This document shows, piece by piece, positions 1 through 12,277 of a DNA stretch of 64,000 bases (positions within the stretch are counted from its first letter, which is position 1; every line of letters starts with the position of its first letter). The notes beneath the pieces were generated by a model, which saw only the letters and a program-made list of their open reading frames with translations, had not been told where the DNA came from and did not search any database. Source of the stretch: Cornus controversa (lineage: Eukaryota; Streptophyta; Magnoliopsida; Cornales; Cornaceae); the NCBI GenBank assembly GCA_026545225.1, contig CM048848.1, positions 17,101,353 through 17,165,352 on the forward strand, in the 5' to 3' direction. The translations under genes and the position numbers were made by a program.

Positions 1-3
1 AAC

Positions 4-287
4 GATTTTAAGCTTGTTTCATTTGAGTTGTTCTGATTCGAGAACCCCATTACAGGAGAACTCGTGCCATAATACGAATCGTACGTTGGTTTTTCGAAAT
101 TAAACCGTCAAAGCGTCCCAAAGAAACGACGAGCATGTCGATCCGATCTTCATCTAGTTTTGTTTGAGCCATTATGATTCGAAAGAGCAAGTCATTAGAG
201 AAATTGTGCAACGTCACAACCGTATGGTCTTTCATGACAGATTCTGCTGTCTGAACATTTAGCAGAAACAGTTAGCACGCTATCTAT
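4..287. repeat. Satellite monomer type A (long, 284 bp), reference copy
   Basis: This is the first monomer of the A-B-C-D tetramer. It is a head-to-tail dimer of two diverged half-units. Each half holds a 'cgtatggtgctttg'-like or 'cgtacgttgctttt'-like box, then 'ccaaatt.gaccgtc', then '(c)aaaagaaac'. It carries a segment after 'gatcttcatc' that type D lacks. In left-family T1, T2 and their hybrids, type A has 'ttaagcttg', a HindIII site; in T3, T4 and the right family it has 'ttaaacttg'. Confidence 0.85.
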
Positions 288-570
288 GATTTGAAATTGT
301 TTCACTTGGGTTGTTTTGATTTGAAATGCCCCATTCCTTGAGAAATTATCCCGTAATTAGAATCGTACACTGTTTTTCTACAAAATTGGACCGTCAAGAC
401 ATCCGAAAGAAACGACGAGCATGTCAATCCGATCTTCATCCAAGTTTGTTTGAGTTATTCTGAGTCGAAAAGAACAATTTTTTCAAAAATTAAGCATGAC
501 CACAACCGTATGATGCTTTGTGCTAGAATTGACCGTCTGAATGTCCAGAAGAACAGAGAATGACAACAAC
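288..570. repeat. Satellite monomer type B (long, 283 bp), reference copy
   Basis: This second monomer of the tetramer opens with 'gatttgaaattgtttc' and contains 'aaatgccccattcc'. Like A it is a full dimer, including the 'ccaagtttgtttgag' segment that resembles the monomer's own head. That segment is where the 341-bp duplication in the T4 tetramers begins. Confidence 0.85.
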
Positions 571-801
571 GGTTTCGAACTTGTTTCGTTTGACTTATTT
601 TGATTAGAAAAGTCCGAATCCAAGTCCAATCGTGACATACTTAGAATAATACGTTGCTTTATGCGAAATTCGACCGTGAGGACATCCTGAATTGAAAAGA
701 GTAATTCCTTGCTGCACTCACGAAAGATCACAACCCTATGGTGCTTTGTGCCAAATTCGACCATCTGCACAACTAAAAGAAACAAGTAGCACGCGATCGA
801 T
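571..801. repeat. Satellite monomer type C (short, 231 bp), reference copy
   Basis: This third monomer opens with 'ggtttcgaacttgtttcg' and carries 'gaccgtgaggacatcctgaat'. Compared with A and B it lacks about 52 bp between the 'gacatcc' box and the 'gaaaagagtaattcc' box. It keeps the downstream half of the segment that type D lacks, so C and D became short through different deletions. Confidence 0.8.
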
Positions 802-1025
802 GATTTTAAACAAGTTTAGTTTGAGTTGTTCTGATTCAAAAACCCCATTCCTAGAGAAGTCGTGCCATAATCAGAATCGAACATTACTTTTTTCCAAATT
901 AGACCATCAAAGTGTCCAAAAGAAATGACGACCACGTCAATCCGAACTTCATCACAACCGTATGGTGCTTTGTTCCAAATTCGACCGTTTGGACATCTAA
1001 AGGAAACAATTAGCAAGCTACCAAC
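802..1025. repeat. Satellite monomer type D (short, 224 bp), reference copy
   Basis: This fourth monomer opens with 'gattttaaacaagtttag'. It passes directly from 'ccgaacttcatc' to 'acaaccgtatggtgc', lacking the roughly 58-bp segment present there in A and B. It ends at the 'ctaccaacgatttt' junction that starts the next A. Confidence 0.8.
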
Positions 1026-3510
1026 GATTTTAAGCTTGTTTCATTTGAGTTGTTCTGATTCGAGAACCCCATTACAGGAGAACTCGTGCCATAATACGAA
1101 TCGTACGTTGGTTTTTCGAAATTAAACCCTCAAAGCGCCCCAAAGAAACGACGAGCATGTCGATCCGATCTTCATCTAGTTTTGTTTGAGCCATTATGAT
1201 TCGAAAGAGCAAGTCATTAGAGAAATTGTGCAACGTCACAACCGTATGGTCTTTCGTGACAGATTCTGCTGTCTGAACATTTAGCAGAAACAGTTAGCAC
1301 GCTATCTATGATTTGAAATTGTTTCACTTGGGTTGTTTTGATTTGAAATGCCCCATTCCTTGAGAAATTATCCCGTAATTAGAATCGTACACTGTTTTTC
1401 TACAAAATTGGACCGTCAAGACATCCGAAAGAAACGACGAGCATGTCAATCCGATCTTCATCCAAGTTTGTTTGAGTTATTCTGAGTCGAAAAGAACAAT
1501 TTTTTCAAAAATCAAGCATGACCACAACCGTATGATGCTTTGTGCTAGAATCGACCGTCTGGATGTCCAGAAGAATAGAGAATGACAACAACGGTTTCGA
1601 ACTTGTTTCGTTTGACTTGTTTTGATTAGAAAAGTCCGAATCCAAGTGCAATCGTGCCATACTTAGAATAATACGTTGCTTTATGCGAAATTCGACCGTG
1701 AGGACATCCTGAATTGAAAAGAGTAATTCCTTGCTGCACTCACGAAAGATCACAACCATATGGTGCTTTGTGCCAAATTCGACCATCTGCACAACTAAAA
1801 GAAACAAGTAGCACGCGATCGATGATTTTAAACAAGTTTAGTTTGAGTTGTTCTGATTCAAAAACCCCATTCCTAGAGAAGTCGTGCCATAATCAGAATC
1901 GAACATTACTTTTTTCCAAATTAGACCATCAAAGTGTCCAAAAGAAATGACGACCATGTCAATCCGAACTTCGTCACAACCGTATGGTGCTTTGTTCCAA
2001 ATTCGACCGTTTGGACATCTAAAGAAAATAATTAGCATGCTACCAACGATTTTAAACTTGTTTCATTTGAGTTGTTTTGATTCGAAAACCCCATTGCAGG
2101 AGAACTCGTGCCATAATACGAATCGTACGTTGCTTTTTTCGAAATTAAACCGTCAAAGCGTCCCAGAGAAACGACGAGCATGTCAATCCGATCTTCATCT
2201 AGTTTTGTTTGGGCCATTATGATTCGAAAGAGCAAGTCAATAGAGAAATCGTGCAACGTCACAACTGTATGGTCTTTTGTGACAGACTCTACAGTCTGAA
2301 CATTTAACAGAAACAATTAGCACGTTATCAATGATTTGAAATTGTTTCCCTTGGGTTGTTTTGATTTGAAATGCCCCGTTCCTAGAGAAATTATCCCGTA
2401 ATTAGAATCGTACATTGCTTTTTACCAAATTGGACCGTCAAGACATCCAAAAGAAACGACGAGCATGTCAATCCGATCTTCATCCAAGTTTGTTTGAGTT
2501 GTTCTGAGTCCAAAAGAACAATTCCTTTCAAAAATCAAGCATGACCACAACCGTATGATGCTTTGTGCTAGAATTAACCGTCTGGATGTCCAGAAGAATA
2601 GAGAATGACAACAACGGTTTCGAACTTGTTTCGTTTGACTTGTTTTGATTAGAAAAGTCCGAATCCAAGTGCAATCGTGCCATACTTAGAATAATACGTT
2701 GCTTTATGCGAAATTCGACCGTGAGGACATCCTGAATTGAAAAGAGTAATTCCTTGCTGCACTCACGAAAGATCACAACCACATGGTGCTTTGTGCCAAA
2801 TTCGACCATCTGCACAACTAAAAGAAACAAGTAGCACGCGATCGATGATTTTAAACAAGTTTAGTTTGAGTTGTTCTGATTCAAAAACCCCATTCCTAGA
2901 GAAGTCGTGCCATAATCAGAATCGAACATTACTTTTTTCCAAATTAGACCATCAAAGTGTCCAAAAGAAATGACGACCATGTCGATCCGAACTTCATCAC
3001 AACCGTATGTTGCTGTGTTCCAAATTCGACCGTTTGGACATCTAAAGGAAACAATTAGCAAGCTACCAACGATTTTAAACTTGTTTCATTTGAGTTGTTT
3101 TGATTCGAAAACCCCATTGCAGGAGAACTCGTGCCATAATACGAATCGTACGTTGGTTTTTCAAAATTAAACCGTCAAAGCGCCCCAAAGAAACGACGAG
3201 CATGTCGATCCGATCTTCATCTAGTTTTGTTTGAGCCATTATGATTCGAAAGAGCAAGTCATTAGAGAAATCGTGCAACGTCACAACCGTATGGTCTTTT
3301 GTGACAGATTCTACTGTCTGAACATTTAACAGAAAGAGTTAGCACGCTATCAATGATTTGAAATTGTTTCACTTGGGTTGTTTTGATTTGAAATGCCCCA
3401 TTCCTAGAGAAATTATCCCGTAATTAGAATCGTACATTGTTTTTTTTACCAAATTAGACCGTCAAGACATCCAAAAGAAACGACGAGCATGTCAATCCGA
3501 TCTTCATCCA

Positions 3511-4192
3511 AGTTTGTTTGAATTGTTATGAGTCGAAAAGAACAATTCCTTGCAAAAATGAAGCATGACCACAACCGTATGATGCTTTGTGCTAGAATTG
3601 ACCGTCTGGATGTCCAGAAGAATAGAGAATGACAACAACGGTTTCGAACTTGTTTCGTTTGACTTGTTTTGTTTCGAAAAGTCCGAATCCAAGTGAAATC
3701 GTGCCATACTTAGAATAATACGTTGCTTTATTCGAAATTCGACTGTGAGGACATCCTGAATCGAAAAGAGTAATTCCTTGCTGCACTCATGAATGATCAC
3801 AACCGTATGGTGCTTTGTGCCAAATTCGACCATCTAGCCAACTAAAAGAAAAGTTTGTTTGAGTTGTTATGAGTCGAAAAGAACAATTCCTTGCAAAAAT
3901 GAAGCATGACCATAACCGTATGGTGCTTTGTGCTAGAATTGACCGTTTGGATGTCCAGTAGAATAGAGAATGACAACAACGGTTTCGAACTTGTTTCGTT
4001 TGACTTTTTTTGATTCGAAAAGTCTGAATCCAAGTGAAATCGTGCCATACTTAGAATAATACGTTGCTTTATTCGAAATTCGACTGTGAGGACATCCTGA
4101 ATCGAAAAGACTAACTCCTTGCTGCACTCACGAATCATCACAACCGTATGGTGCTTTGTGCCAAATTCGACCATCTGCACAACTAAAAGAAA
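3511..4192. repeat. 341-bp tandem duplication in L1 T4
   Basis: Two adjacent copies lie at 3511-3851 and 3852-4192. The second 'agtttgtttga' follows directly after 'ccaactaaaagaaa', where monomer D would be expected. This adds a partial B plus a C, so C starts occur at 3640 and 3981. Confidence 0.92.
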
Positions 4193-4435
4193 CAAGTAGC
4201 ACGCTATCGATGATTTTAAACAAGTTTAGTTTGAGTTGTTCTGATTCAAAAACCCCATTCCTAGAGAAGTCGTGCCATAATCAGAATCGAACATTACTTT
4301 TTTCCAAATTACACCATCAAAGTGTCCAAAAGAAATGACGACCACGTCAATCCGAACTTCATCACAACCGTATGGTGCTTTGTTCCAAATTCGACCGTTT
4401 GGACATCTAAAGGAAACAATTAGCAAGCTACCAAC

Positions 4436-7400
4436 GATTTTAAGCTTGTTTCATTTGAGTTGTTCTGATTCGAGAACCCCATTACAGGAGAACTCGTGCC
4501 ATAATACGAATCGTACGTTGGTTTTTCGAAATTAAACCGTCAAAGCGTCCCAAAGAAACGACGAGCATGTCGATCCGATCTTCATCTAGTTTTGTTTGAG
4601 CCATTATGATTCGAAAGAGCAAGTCATTAGAGAAATTGTGCAACGTCACAACCGTATGGTCTTTCATGACAGATTCTGCTGTCTGAACATTTAGCAGAAA
4701 CAGTTAGCACGCTATCTATGATTTGAAATTGTTTCACTTGGGTTGTTTTGATTTGAAATGCCCCATTCCTTGAGAAATTATCCCGTAATTAGAATCGTAC
4801 ACTGTTTTTCTACAAAATTGGACCGTCAAGACATCCGAAAGAAACGACGAGCATGTCAATCCGATCTTCATCCAAGTTTGTTTGAGTTATTCTGAGTCGA
4901 AAAGAACAATTTTTTCAAAAATTAAGCATGACCACAACCGTATGATGCTTTGTGCTAGAATTGACCGTCTGAATGTCCAGAAGAACAGAGAATGACAACA
5001 ACGGTTTCGAACTTGTTTCGTTTGACTTATTTTGATTAGAAAAGTCCGAATCCAAGTCCAATCGTGACATACTTAGAATAATACGTTGCTTTATGCGAAA
5101 TTCGACCGTGAGGACATCCTGAATTGAAAAGAGTAATTCCTTGCTGCACTCACGAAAGATCACAACCCTATGGTGCTTTGTGCCAAATTCGACCATCTGC
5201 ACAACTAAAAGAAACAAGTAGCACGCGATCGATGATTTTAAACAAGTTTAGTTTGAGTTGTTCTGATTCAAAAACCCCATTCCTAGAGAAGTCGTGCCAT
5301 AATCAGAATCGAACATTACTTTTTTCCAAATTAGACCATCAAAGTGTCCAAAAGAAATGACGACCACGTCAATCCGAACTTCATCACAACCGTATGGTGC
5401 TTTGTTCCAAATTCGACCGTTTGGACATCTAAAGGAAACAATTAGCAAGCTACCAACGATTTTAAGCTTGTTTCATTTGAGTTGTTCTGATTCGAGAACC
5501 CCATTACAGGAGAACTCGTGCCATAATACGAATCGTACGTTGGTTTTTCGAAATTAAACCCTCAAAGCGCCCCAAAGAAACGACGAGCATGTCGATCCGA
5601 TCTTCATCTAGTTTTGTTTGAGCCATTATGATTCGAAAGAGCAAGTCATTAGAGAAATTGTGCAACGTCACAACCGTATGGTCTTTCGTGACAGATTCTG
5701 CTGTCTGAACATTTAGCAGAAACAGTTAGCACGCTATCTATGATTTGAAATTGTTTCACTTGGGTTGTTTTGATTTGAAATGCCCCATTCCTTGAGAAAT
5801 TATCCCGTAATTAGAATCGTACACTGTTTTTCTACAAAATTGGACCGTCAAGACATCCGAAAGAAACGACGAGCATGTCAATCCGATCTTCATCCAAGTT
5901 TGTTTGAGTTATTCTGAGTCGAAAAGAACAATTTTTTCAAAAATCAAGCATGACCACAACCGTATGATGCTTTGTGCTAGAATCGACCGTCTGGATGTCC
6001 AGAAGAATAGAGAATGACAACAACGGTTTCGAACTTGTTTCGTTTGACTTGTTTTGATTAGAAAAGTCCGAATCCAAGTGCAATCGTGCCATACTTAGAA
6101 TAATACGTTGCTTTATGCGAAATTCGACCGTGAGGACATCCTGAATTGAAAAGAGTAATTCCTTGCTGCACTCACGAAAGATCACAACCATATGGTGCTT
6201 TGTGCCAAATTCGACCATCTGCACAACTAAAAGAAACAAGTAGCACGCGATCGATGATTTTAAACAAGTTTAGTTTGAGTTGTTCTGATTCAAAAACCCC
6301 ATTCCTAGAGAAGTCGTGCCATAATCAGAATCGAACATTACTTTTTTCCAAATTAGACCATCAAAGTGTCCAAAAGAAATGACGACCATGTCAATCCGAA
6401 CTTCGTCACAACCGTATGGTGCTTTGTTCCAAATTCGACCGTTTGGACATCTAAAGAAAATAATTAGCATGCTACCAACGATTTTAAACTTGTTTCATTT
6501 GAGTTGTTTTGATTCGAAAACCCCATTGCAGGAGAACTCGTGCCATAATACGAATCGTACGTTGCTTTTTTCGAAATTAAACCGTCAAAGCGTCCCAGAG
6601 AAACGACGAGCATGTCAATCCGATCTTCATCTAGTTTTGTTTGGGCCATTATGATTCGAAAGAGCAAGTCAATAGAGAAATCGTGCAACGTCACAACTGT
6701 ATGGTCTTTTGTGACAGACTCTACAGTCTGAACATTTAACAGAAACAATTAGCACGTTATCAATGATTTGAAATTGTTTCCCTTGGGTTGTTTTGATTTG
6801 AAATGCCCCGTTCCTAGAGAAATTATCCCGTAATTAGAATCGTACATTGCTTTTTACCAAATTGGACCGTCAAGACATCCAAAAGAAACGACGAGCATGT
6901 CAATCCGATCTTCATCCAAGTTTGTTTGAGTTGTTCTGAGTCCAAAAGAACAATTCCTTTCAAAAATCAAGCATGACCACAACCGTATGATGCTTTGTGC
7001 TAGAATTAACCGTCTGGATGTCCAGAAGAATAGAGAATGACAACAACGGTTTCGAACTTGTTTCGTTTGACTTGTTTTGATTAGAAAAGTCCGAATCCAA
7101 GTGCAATCGTGCCATACTTAGAATAATACGTTGCTTTATGCGAAATTCGACCGTGAGGACATCCTGAATTGAAAAGAGTAATTCCTTGCTGCACTCACGA
7201 AAGATCACAACCACATGGTGCTTTGTGCCAAATTCGACCATCTGCACAACTAAAAGAAACAAGTAGCACGCGATCGATGATTTTAAACAAGTTTAGTTTG
7301 AGTTGTTCTGATTCAAAAACCCCATTCCTAGAGAAGTCGTGCCATAATCAGAATCGAACATTACTTTTTTCCAAATTAGACCATCAAAGTGTCCAAAAGA

Positions 7401-8867
7401 AATGACGACCATGTCGATCCGAACTTCATCACAACCGTATGTTGCTGTGTTCCAAATTCGACCGTTTGGACATCTAAAGGAAACAATTAGCAAGCTACCA
7501 ACGATTTTAAACTTGTTTCATTTGAGTTGTTTTGATTCGAAAACCCCATTGCAGGAGAACTCGTGCCATAATACGAATCGTACGTTGGTTTTTCAAAATT
7601 AAACCGTCAAAGCGCCCCAAAGAAACGACGAGCATGTCGATCCGATCTTCATCTAGTTTTGTTTGAGCCATTATGATTCGAAAGAGCAAGTCATTAGAGA
7701 AATCGTGCAACGTCACAACCGTATGGTCTTTTGTGACAGATTCTACTGTCTGAACATTTAACAGAAAGAGTTAGCACGCTATCAATGATTTGAAATTGTT
7801 TCAGTTGGGTTGTTTTGATTTGAAATGCCCCATTCCTAGAGAAATTATCCCGTAATTAGAATCGTACATTGTTTTTTTTACCAAATTAGACCGTCAAGAC
7901 ATCCAAAAGAAACGACGAGCATGTCAATCCGATCTTCATCCAAGTTTGTTTGAATTGTTATGAGTCGAAAAGAACAATTCCTTGCAAAAATGAAGCATGA
8001 CCACAACCGTATGATGCTTTGTGCTAGAATTGACCGTCTGGATGTCCAGAAGAATAGAGAATGACAACAACGGTTTCGAACTTGTTTCGTTTGACTTGTT
8101 TTGTTTCGAAAAGTCCGAATCCAAGTGAAATCGTGCCATACTTAGAATAATACGTTGCTTTATTCGAAATTCGACTGTGAGGACATCCTGAATCGAAAAG
8201 AGTAATTCCTTGCTGCACTCATGAATGATCACAACCGTATGGTGCTTTGTGCCAAATTCGACCATCTAGCCAACTAAAAGAAAAGTTTGTTTGAGTTGTT
8301 ATGAGTCGAAAAGAACAATTCCTTGCAAAAATGAAGCATGACCATAACCGTATGGTGCTTTGTGCTAGAATTGACCGTTTGGATGTCCAGTAGAATAGAG
8401 AATGACAACAACGGTTTCGAACTTGTTTCGTTTGACTTTTTTTGATTCGAAAAGTCTGAATCCAAGTGAAATCGTGCCATACTTAGAATAATACGTTGCT
8501 TTATTCGAAATTCGACTGTGAGGACATCCTGAATCGAAAAGACTAACTCCTTGCTGCACTCACGAATCATCACAACCGTATGGTGCTTTGTGCCAAATTC
8601 GACCATCTGCACAACTAAAAGAAACAAGTAGCACGCTATCGATGATTTTAAACAAGTTTAGTTTGAGTTGTTCTGATTCAAAAACCCCATTCCTAGAGAA
8701 GTCGTGCCATAATCAGAATCGAACATTACTTTTTTCCAAATTACACCATCAAAGTGTCCAAAAGAAATGACGACCACGTCAATCCGAACTTCATCACAAC
8801 CGTATGGTGCTTTGTTCCAAATTCGACCGTTTGGACATCTAAAGGAAACAATTAGCAAGCTACCAAC
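4436..8867. repeat. HOR copy L2 (4432 bp)
   Basis: It is nearly identical to L1 and in the same phase, with tetramers at 4436, 5458, 6480 and 7503. One difference I noticed is C at 3372 versus G at 7804 ('ttcacttggg' versus 'ttcagttggg'). Confidence 0.93.
7943..8624. repeat. 341-bp tandem duplication in L2 T4
   Basis: It has the same structure and junction as in L1, exactly 4432 bp downstream, with copies at 7943-8283 and 8284-8624. Confidence 0.92.
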
Positions 8868-11800
8868 GATTTTAAGCTTGTTTCATTTGAGTTGTTCTGA
8901 TTCGAGAACCCCATTACAGGAGAACTCGTGCCATAATACGAATCGTACGTTGGTTTTTCGAAATTAAACCGTCAAAGCGTCCCAAAGAAACGACGAGCAT
9001 GTCGATCCGATCTTCATCTAGTTTTGTTTGAGCCATTATGATTCGAAAGAGCAAGTCATTAGAGAAATTGTGCAACGTCACAACCGTATGGTCTTTCGTG
9101 ACAGATTCTGCTGTCTGAACATTTAGCAGAAACAGTTAGCACGCTATCTATGATTTGAAATTGTTTCACTTGGGTTGTTTTGATTTGAAATGCCCCATTC
9201 CTTGAGAAATTATCCCGTAATTAGAATCGTACACTGTTTTTCTACAAAATTGGACCGTCAAGACATCCGAAAGAAACGACGAGCATGTCAATCCGATCTT
9301 CATCCAAGTTTGTTTGAGTTATTCTGAGTCGAAAAGAACAATTTTTTCAAAAATCAAGCATGACCACAACCGTATGATGCTTTGTGCTAGAATCGACCGT
9401 CTGGATGTCCAGAAGAATAGAGAATGACAACAACGGTTTCGAACTTGTTTCGTTTGACTTGTTTTGATTAGAAAAGTCCGAATCCAAGTGCAATCGTGCC
9501 ATACTTAGAATAATACGTTGCTTTATGCGAAATTCGACCGTGAGGACATCCTGAATTGAAAAGAGTAATTCCTTGCTGCACTCACGAAAGATCACAACCA
9601 TATGGTGCTTTGTGCCAAATTTGACCATCTGCACAACTAAAAGAAACAAGTAGCACGCGATCGATGATTTTAAACAAGTTTAGTTTGAGTTGTTCTGATT
9701 CAAAAACCCCATTCCTAGAGAAGTCGTGCCATAATCAGAATCGAACATTACTTTTTTCCAAATTAGACCATCAAAGTGTCCAAAAGAAATGACGACCATG
9801 TCAATCCGAACTTCGTCACAACCGTATGGTGCTTTGTTCCAAATTCGACCGTTTGGACATCTAAAGAAAATAATTAGCATGCTACCAACGATTTTAAACT
9901 TGTTTCATTTGAGTTGTTTTGATTCGAAAACCCCATTGCAGGAGAACTCGTGCCATAATACGAATCGTACGTTACTTTTTTCGAAATTAAACCGTCAAAG
10001 CGTCCCAGAGAAACGACGAGCATGTCAATCCGATCTTCATCTAGTTTTGTTTGGGCCATTATGATTCGAAAGAGTAAGTCAATAGAGAAATCGTGCAACG
10101 TCACAACTGTATGGTCTTTTGTGACAGACTCTACAGTCTGAACATTTAACAGAAACAATTAGCACGTTATCAATGATTTGAAATTGTTTCCCTTGGGTTG
10201 TTTTGATTTGAAATGCCCCGTTCCTAGAGAAATTATCCCGTAATTAGAATCGTACATTGCTTTTTACCAAATTGGACCGTCAAGACATCCAAAAGAAACG
10301 ACGAGCATGTCAATCCGATCTTCATCCAAGTTTGTTTGAGTTGTTCTGAGTCCAAAAGAACAATTCCTTTCAAAAATCAAGCATGACCACAACCGTATGA
10401 TGCTTTGTGCTAGAATTAACCGTCTGGATGTCCAGAAGAATAGAGAATGACAACAACGGTTTCGAACTTGTTTCGTTTGACTTGTTTTGATTAGAAAAGT
10501 CCGAATCCAAGTGCAATCGTGCCATACTTAGAATAATACGTTGCTTTATGCGAAATTCGACCGTGAGGACATCCTGAATTGAAAAGAGTAATTCCTTGCT
10601 GCACTCACGAAAGATCACAACCACATGGTGCTTTGTGCCAAATTCGACCATCTGCACAACTAAAAGAAACAAGTAGCACGCGATCGATGATTTTAAACAA
10701 GTTTAGTTTGAGTTGTTCTGATTCAAAAACCCCATTCCTAGAGAAGTCGTGCCATAATCAGAATCGAACATTACTTTTTTCCAAATTAGACCATCAAAGT
10801 GTCCAAAAGAAATGACGACCATGTCGATCCGAACTTCATCACAACCGTATGTTGCTGTGTTCCAAATTCGACCGTTTGGACATCTAAAGGAAACAATTAG
10901 CAAGCTACCAACGATTTTAAACTTGTTTCATTTGAGTTGTTTTGATTCGAAAACCCCATTGCAGGAGAACTCGTGCCATAATACGAATCGTACGTTGGTT
11001 TTTCAAAATTAAACCGTCAAAGCGCCCCAAAGAAACGACGAGCATGTCGATCCGATCTTCATCTAGTTTTGTTTGAGCCATTATGATTCGAAAGAGCAAG
11101 TCATTAGAGAAATCGTGCAACGTCACAACCGTATGGTCTTTTGTGACAGATTCTACTGTCTGAACATTTAACAGAAAGAGTTAGCACGCTATCAATGATT
11201 TGAAATTGTTTCACTTGGGTTGTTTTGATTTGAAATGCCCCATTCCTAGAGAAATTATCCCGTAATTAGAATCGTACATTGTTTTTTTTACCAAATTAGA
11301 CCGTCAAGACATCCAAAAGAAACGACGAGCATGTCAATCCGATCTTCATCCAAGTTTGTTTGAATTGTTATGAGTCGAAAAGAACAATTCCTTGCAAAAA
11401 TGAAGCATGACCACAACCGTATGATGCTTTGTGCTAGAATTGACCGTCTGGATGTCCAGAAGAATAGAGAATGACAACAACGGTTTCGAACTTGTTTCGT
11501 TTGACTTGTTTTGTTTCGAAAAGTCCGAATCCAAGTGAAATCGTGCCATACTTAGAATAATACGTTGCTTTATTCGAAATTCGACTGTGAGGACATCCTG
11601 AATCGAAAAGAGTAATTCCTTGCTGCACTCATGAATGATCACAACCGTATGGTGCTTTGTGCCAAATTCGACCATCTAGCCAACTAAAAGAAAAGTTTGT
11701 TTGAGTTGTTATGAGTCGAAAAGAACAATTCCTTGTAAAAATGAAGCATGACCATAACCGTATGGTGCTTTGTGCTAGAATTGACCGTTTGGATGTCCAG

Positions 11801-12277
11801 TAGAATAGAGAATGACAACAACGGTTTCGAACTTGTTTCGTTTGACTTTTTTTGATTCGAAAAGTCTGAATCCAAGTGAAATCGTGCCATACTTAGAATA
11901 ATACGTTGCTTTATTCGAAATTCGACTGTGAGGACATCCTGAATCGAAAAGACTAACTCCTTGCTGCACTCACGAATCATCACAACCGTATGGTGCTTTG
12001 TGCCAAATTCGACCATCTGCACAACTAAAAGAAACAAGTAGCACGCTATCGATGATTTTAAACAAGTTTAGTTTGAGTTGTTCTGATTCAAAAACCCCAT
12101 TCCTAGAGAAGTCGTGCCATAATCAGAATCGAACATTACTTTTTTCCAAATTACACCATCAAAGTGTCCAAAAGAAATGACGACCACGTCAATCCGAACT
12201 TCATCACAACCGTATGGTGCTTTGTTCCAAATTCGACCGTTTGGACATCTAAAGGAAACAATTAGCAAGCTACCAAC
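8868..12277. repeat. HOR copy L3 (3410 bp, one tetramer deleted)
   Basis: It contains a T1/T2 hybrid tetramer 8868-9889, T3 9890-10912 and T4 10913-12277. It is shorter than L1 and L2 by exactly 1022 bp. Monomer A of the hybrid starts as T1 and ends as T2 (see findings). Confidence 0.92.
11353..12034. repeat. 341-bp tandem duplication in L3 T4
   Basis: Copies lie at 11353-11693 and 11694-12034, with the same 'agaaa|agtttgtttg' junction. T at 11736 is a private base. Confidence 0.92.

Larger units (their letters stand above)
4..4435. repeat. HOR copy L1 (4432 bp)
   Basis: It is composed of tetramers T1 4-1025, T2 1026-2047, T3 2048-3070 and T4 3071-4435. T1 is marked by 'gtctttcatgac' and 'aaaaattaagcatg', T2 by 'accctcaaagcgcccc' and 'gtctttcgtgac', and T3 by 'gcgtcccagag' and 'ctctacagtctg'. 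T4 is marked by its 341-bp internal duplication and 1365-bp length. Confidence 0.93.

Noticed and set aside
483-785. Recurring minus-strand open frames of 94-126 codons in nearly every satellite repeat (for example 483-785, 3842-4195, 23618-23995), and matching plus-strand frames of 60-121 codons
   Set aside because: They repeat because the DNA repeats. Monomer lengths are mostly not multiples of three, the frames overlap on both strands and in several phases, and no domain is recognised. Nothing indicates selection on protein.
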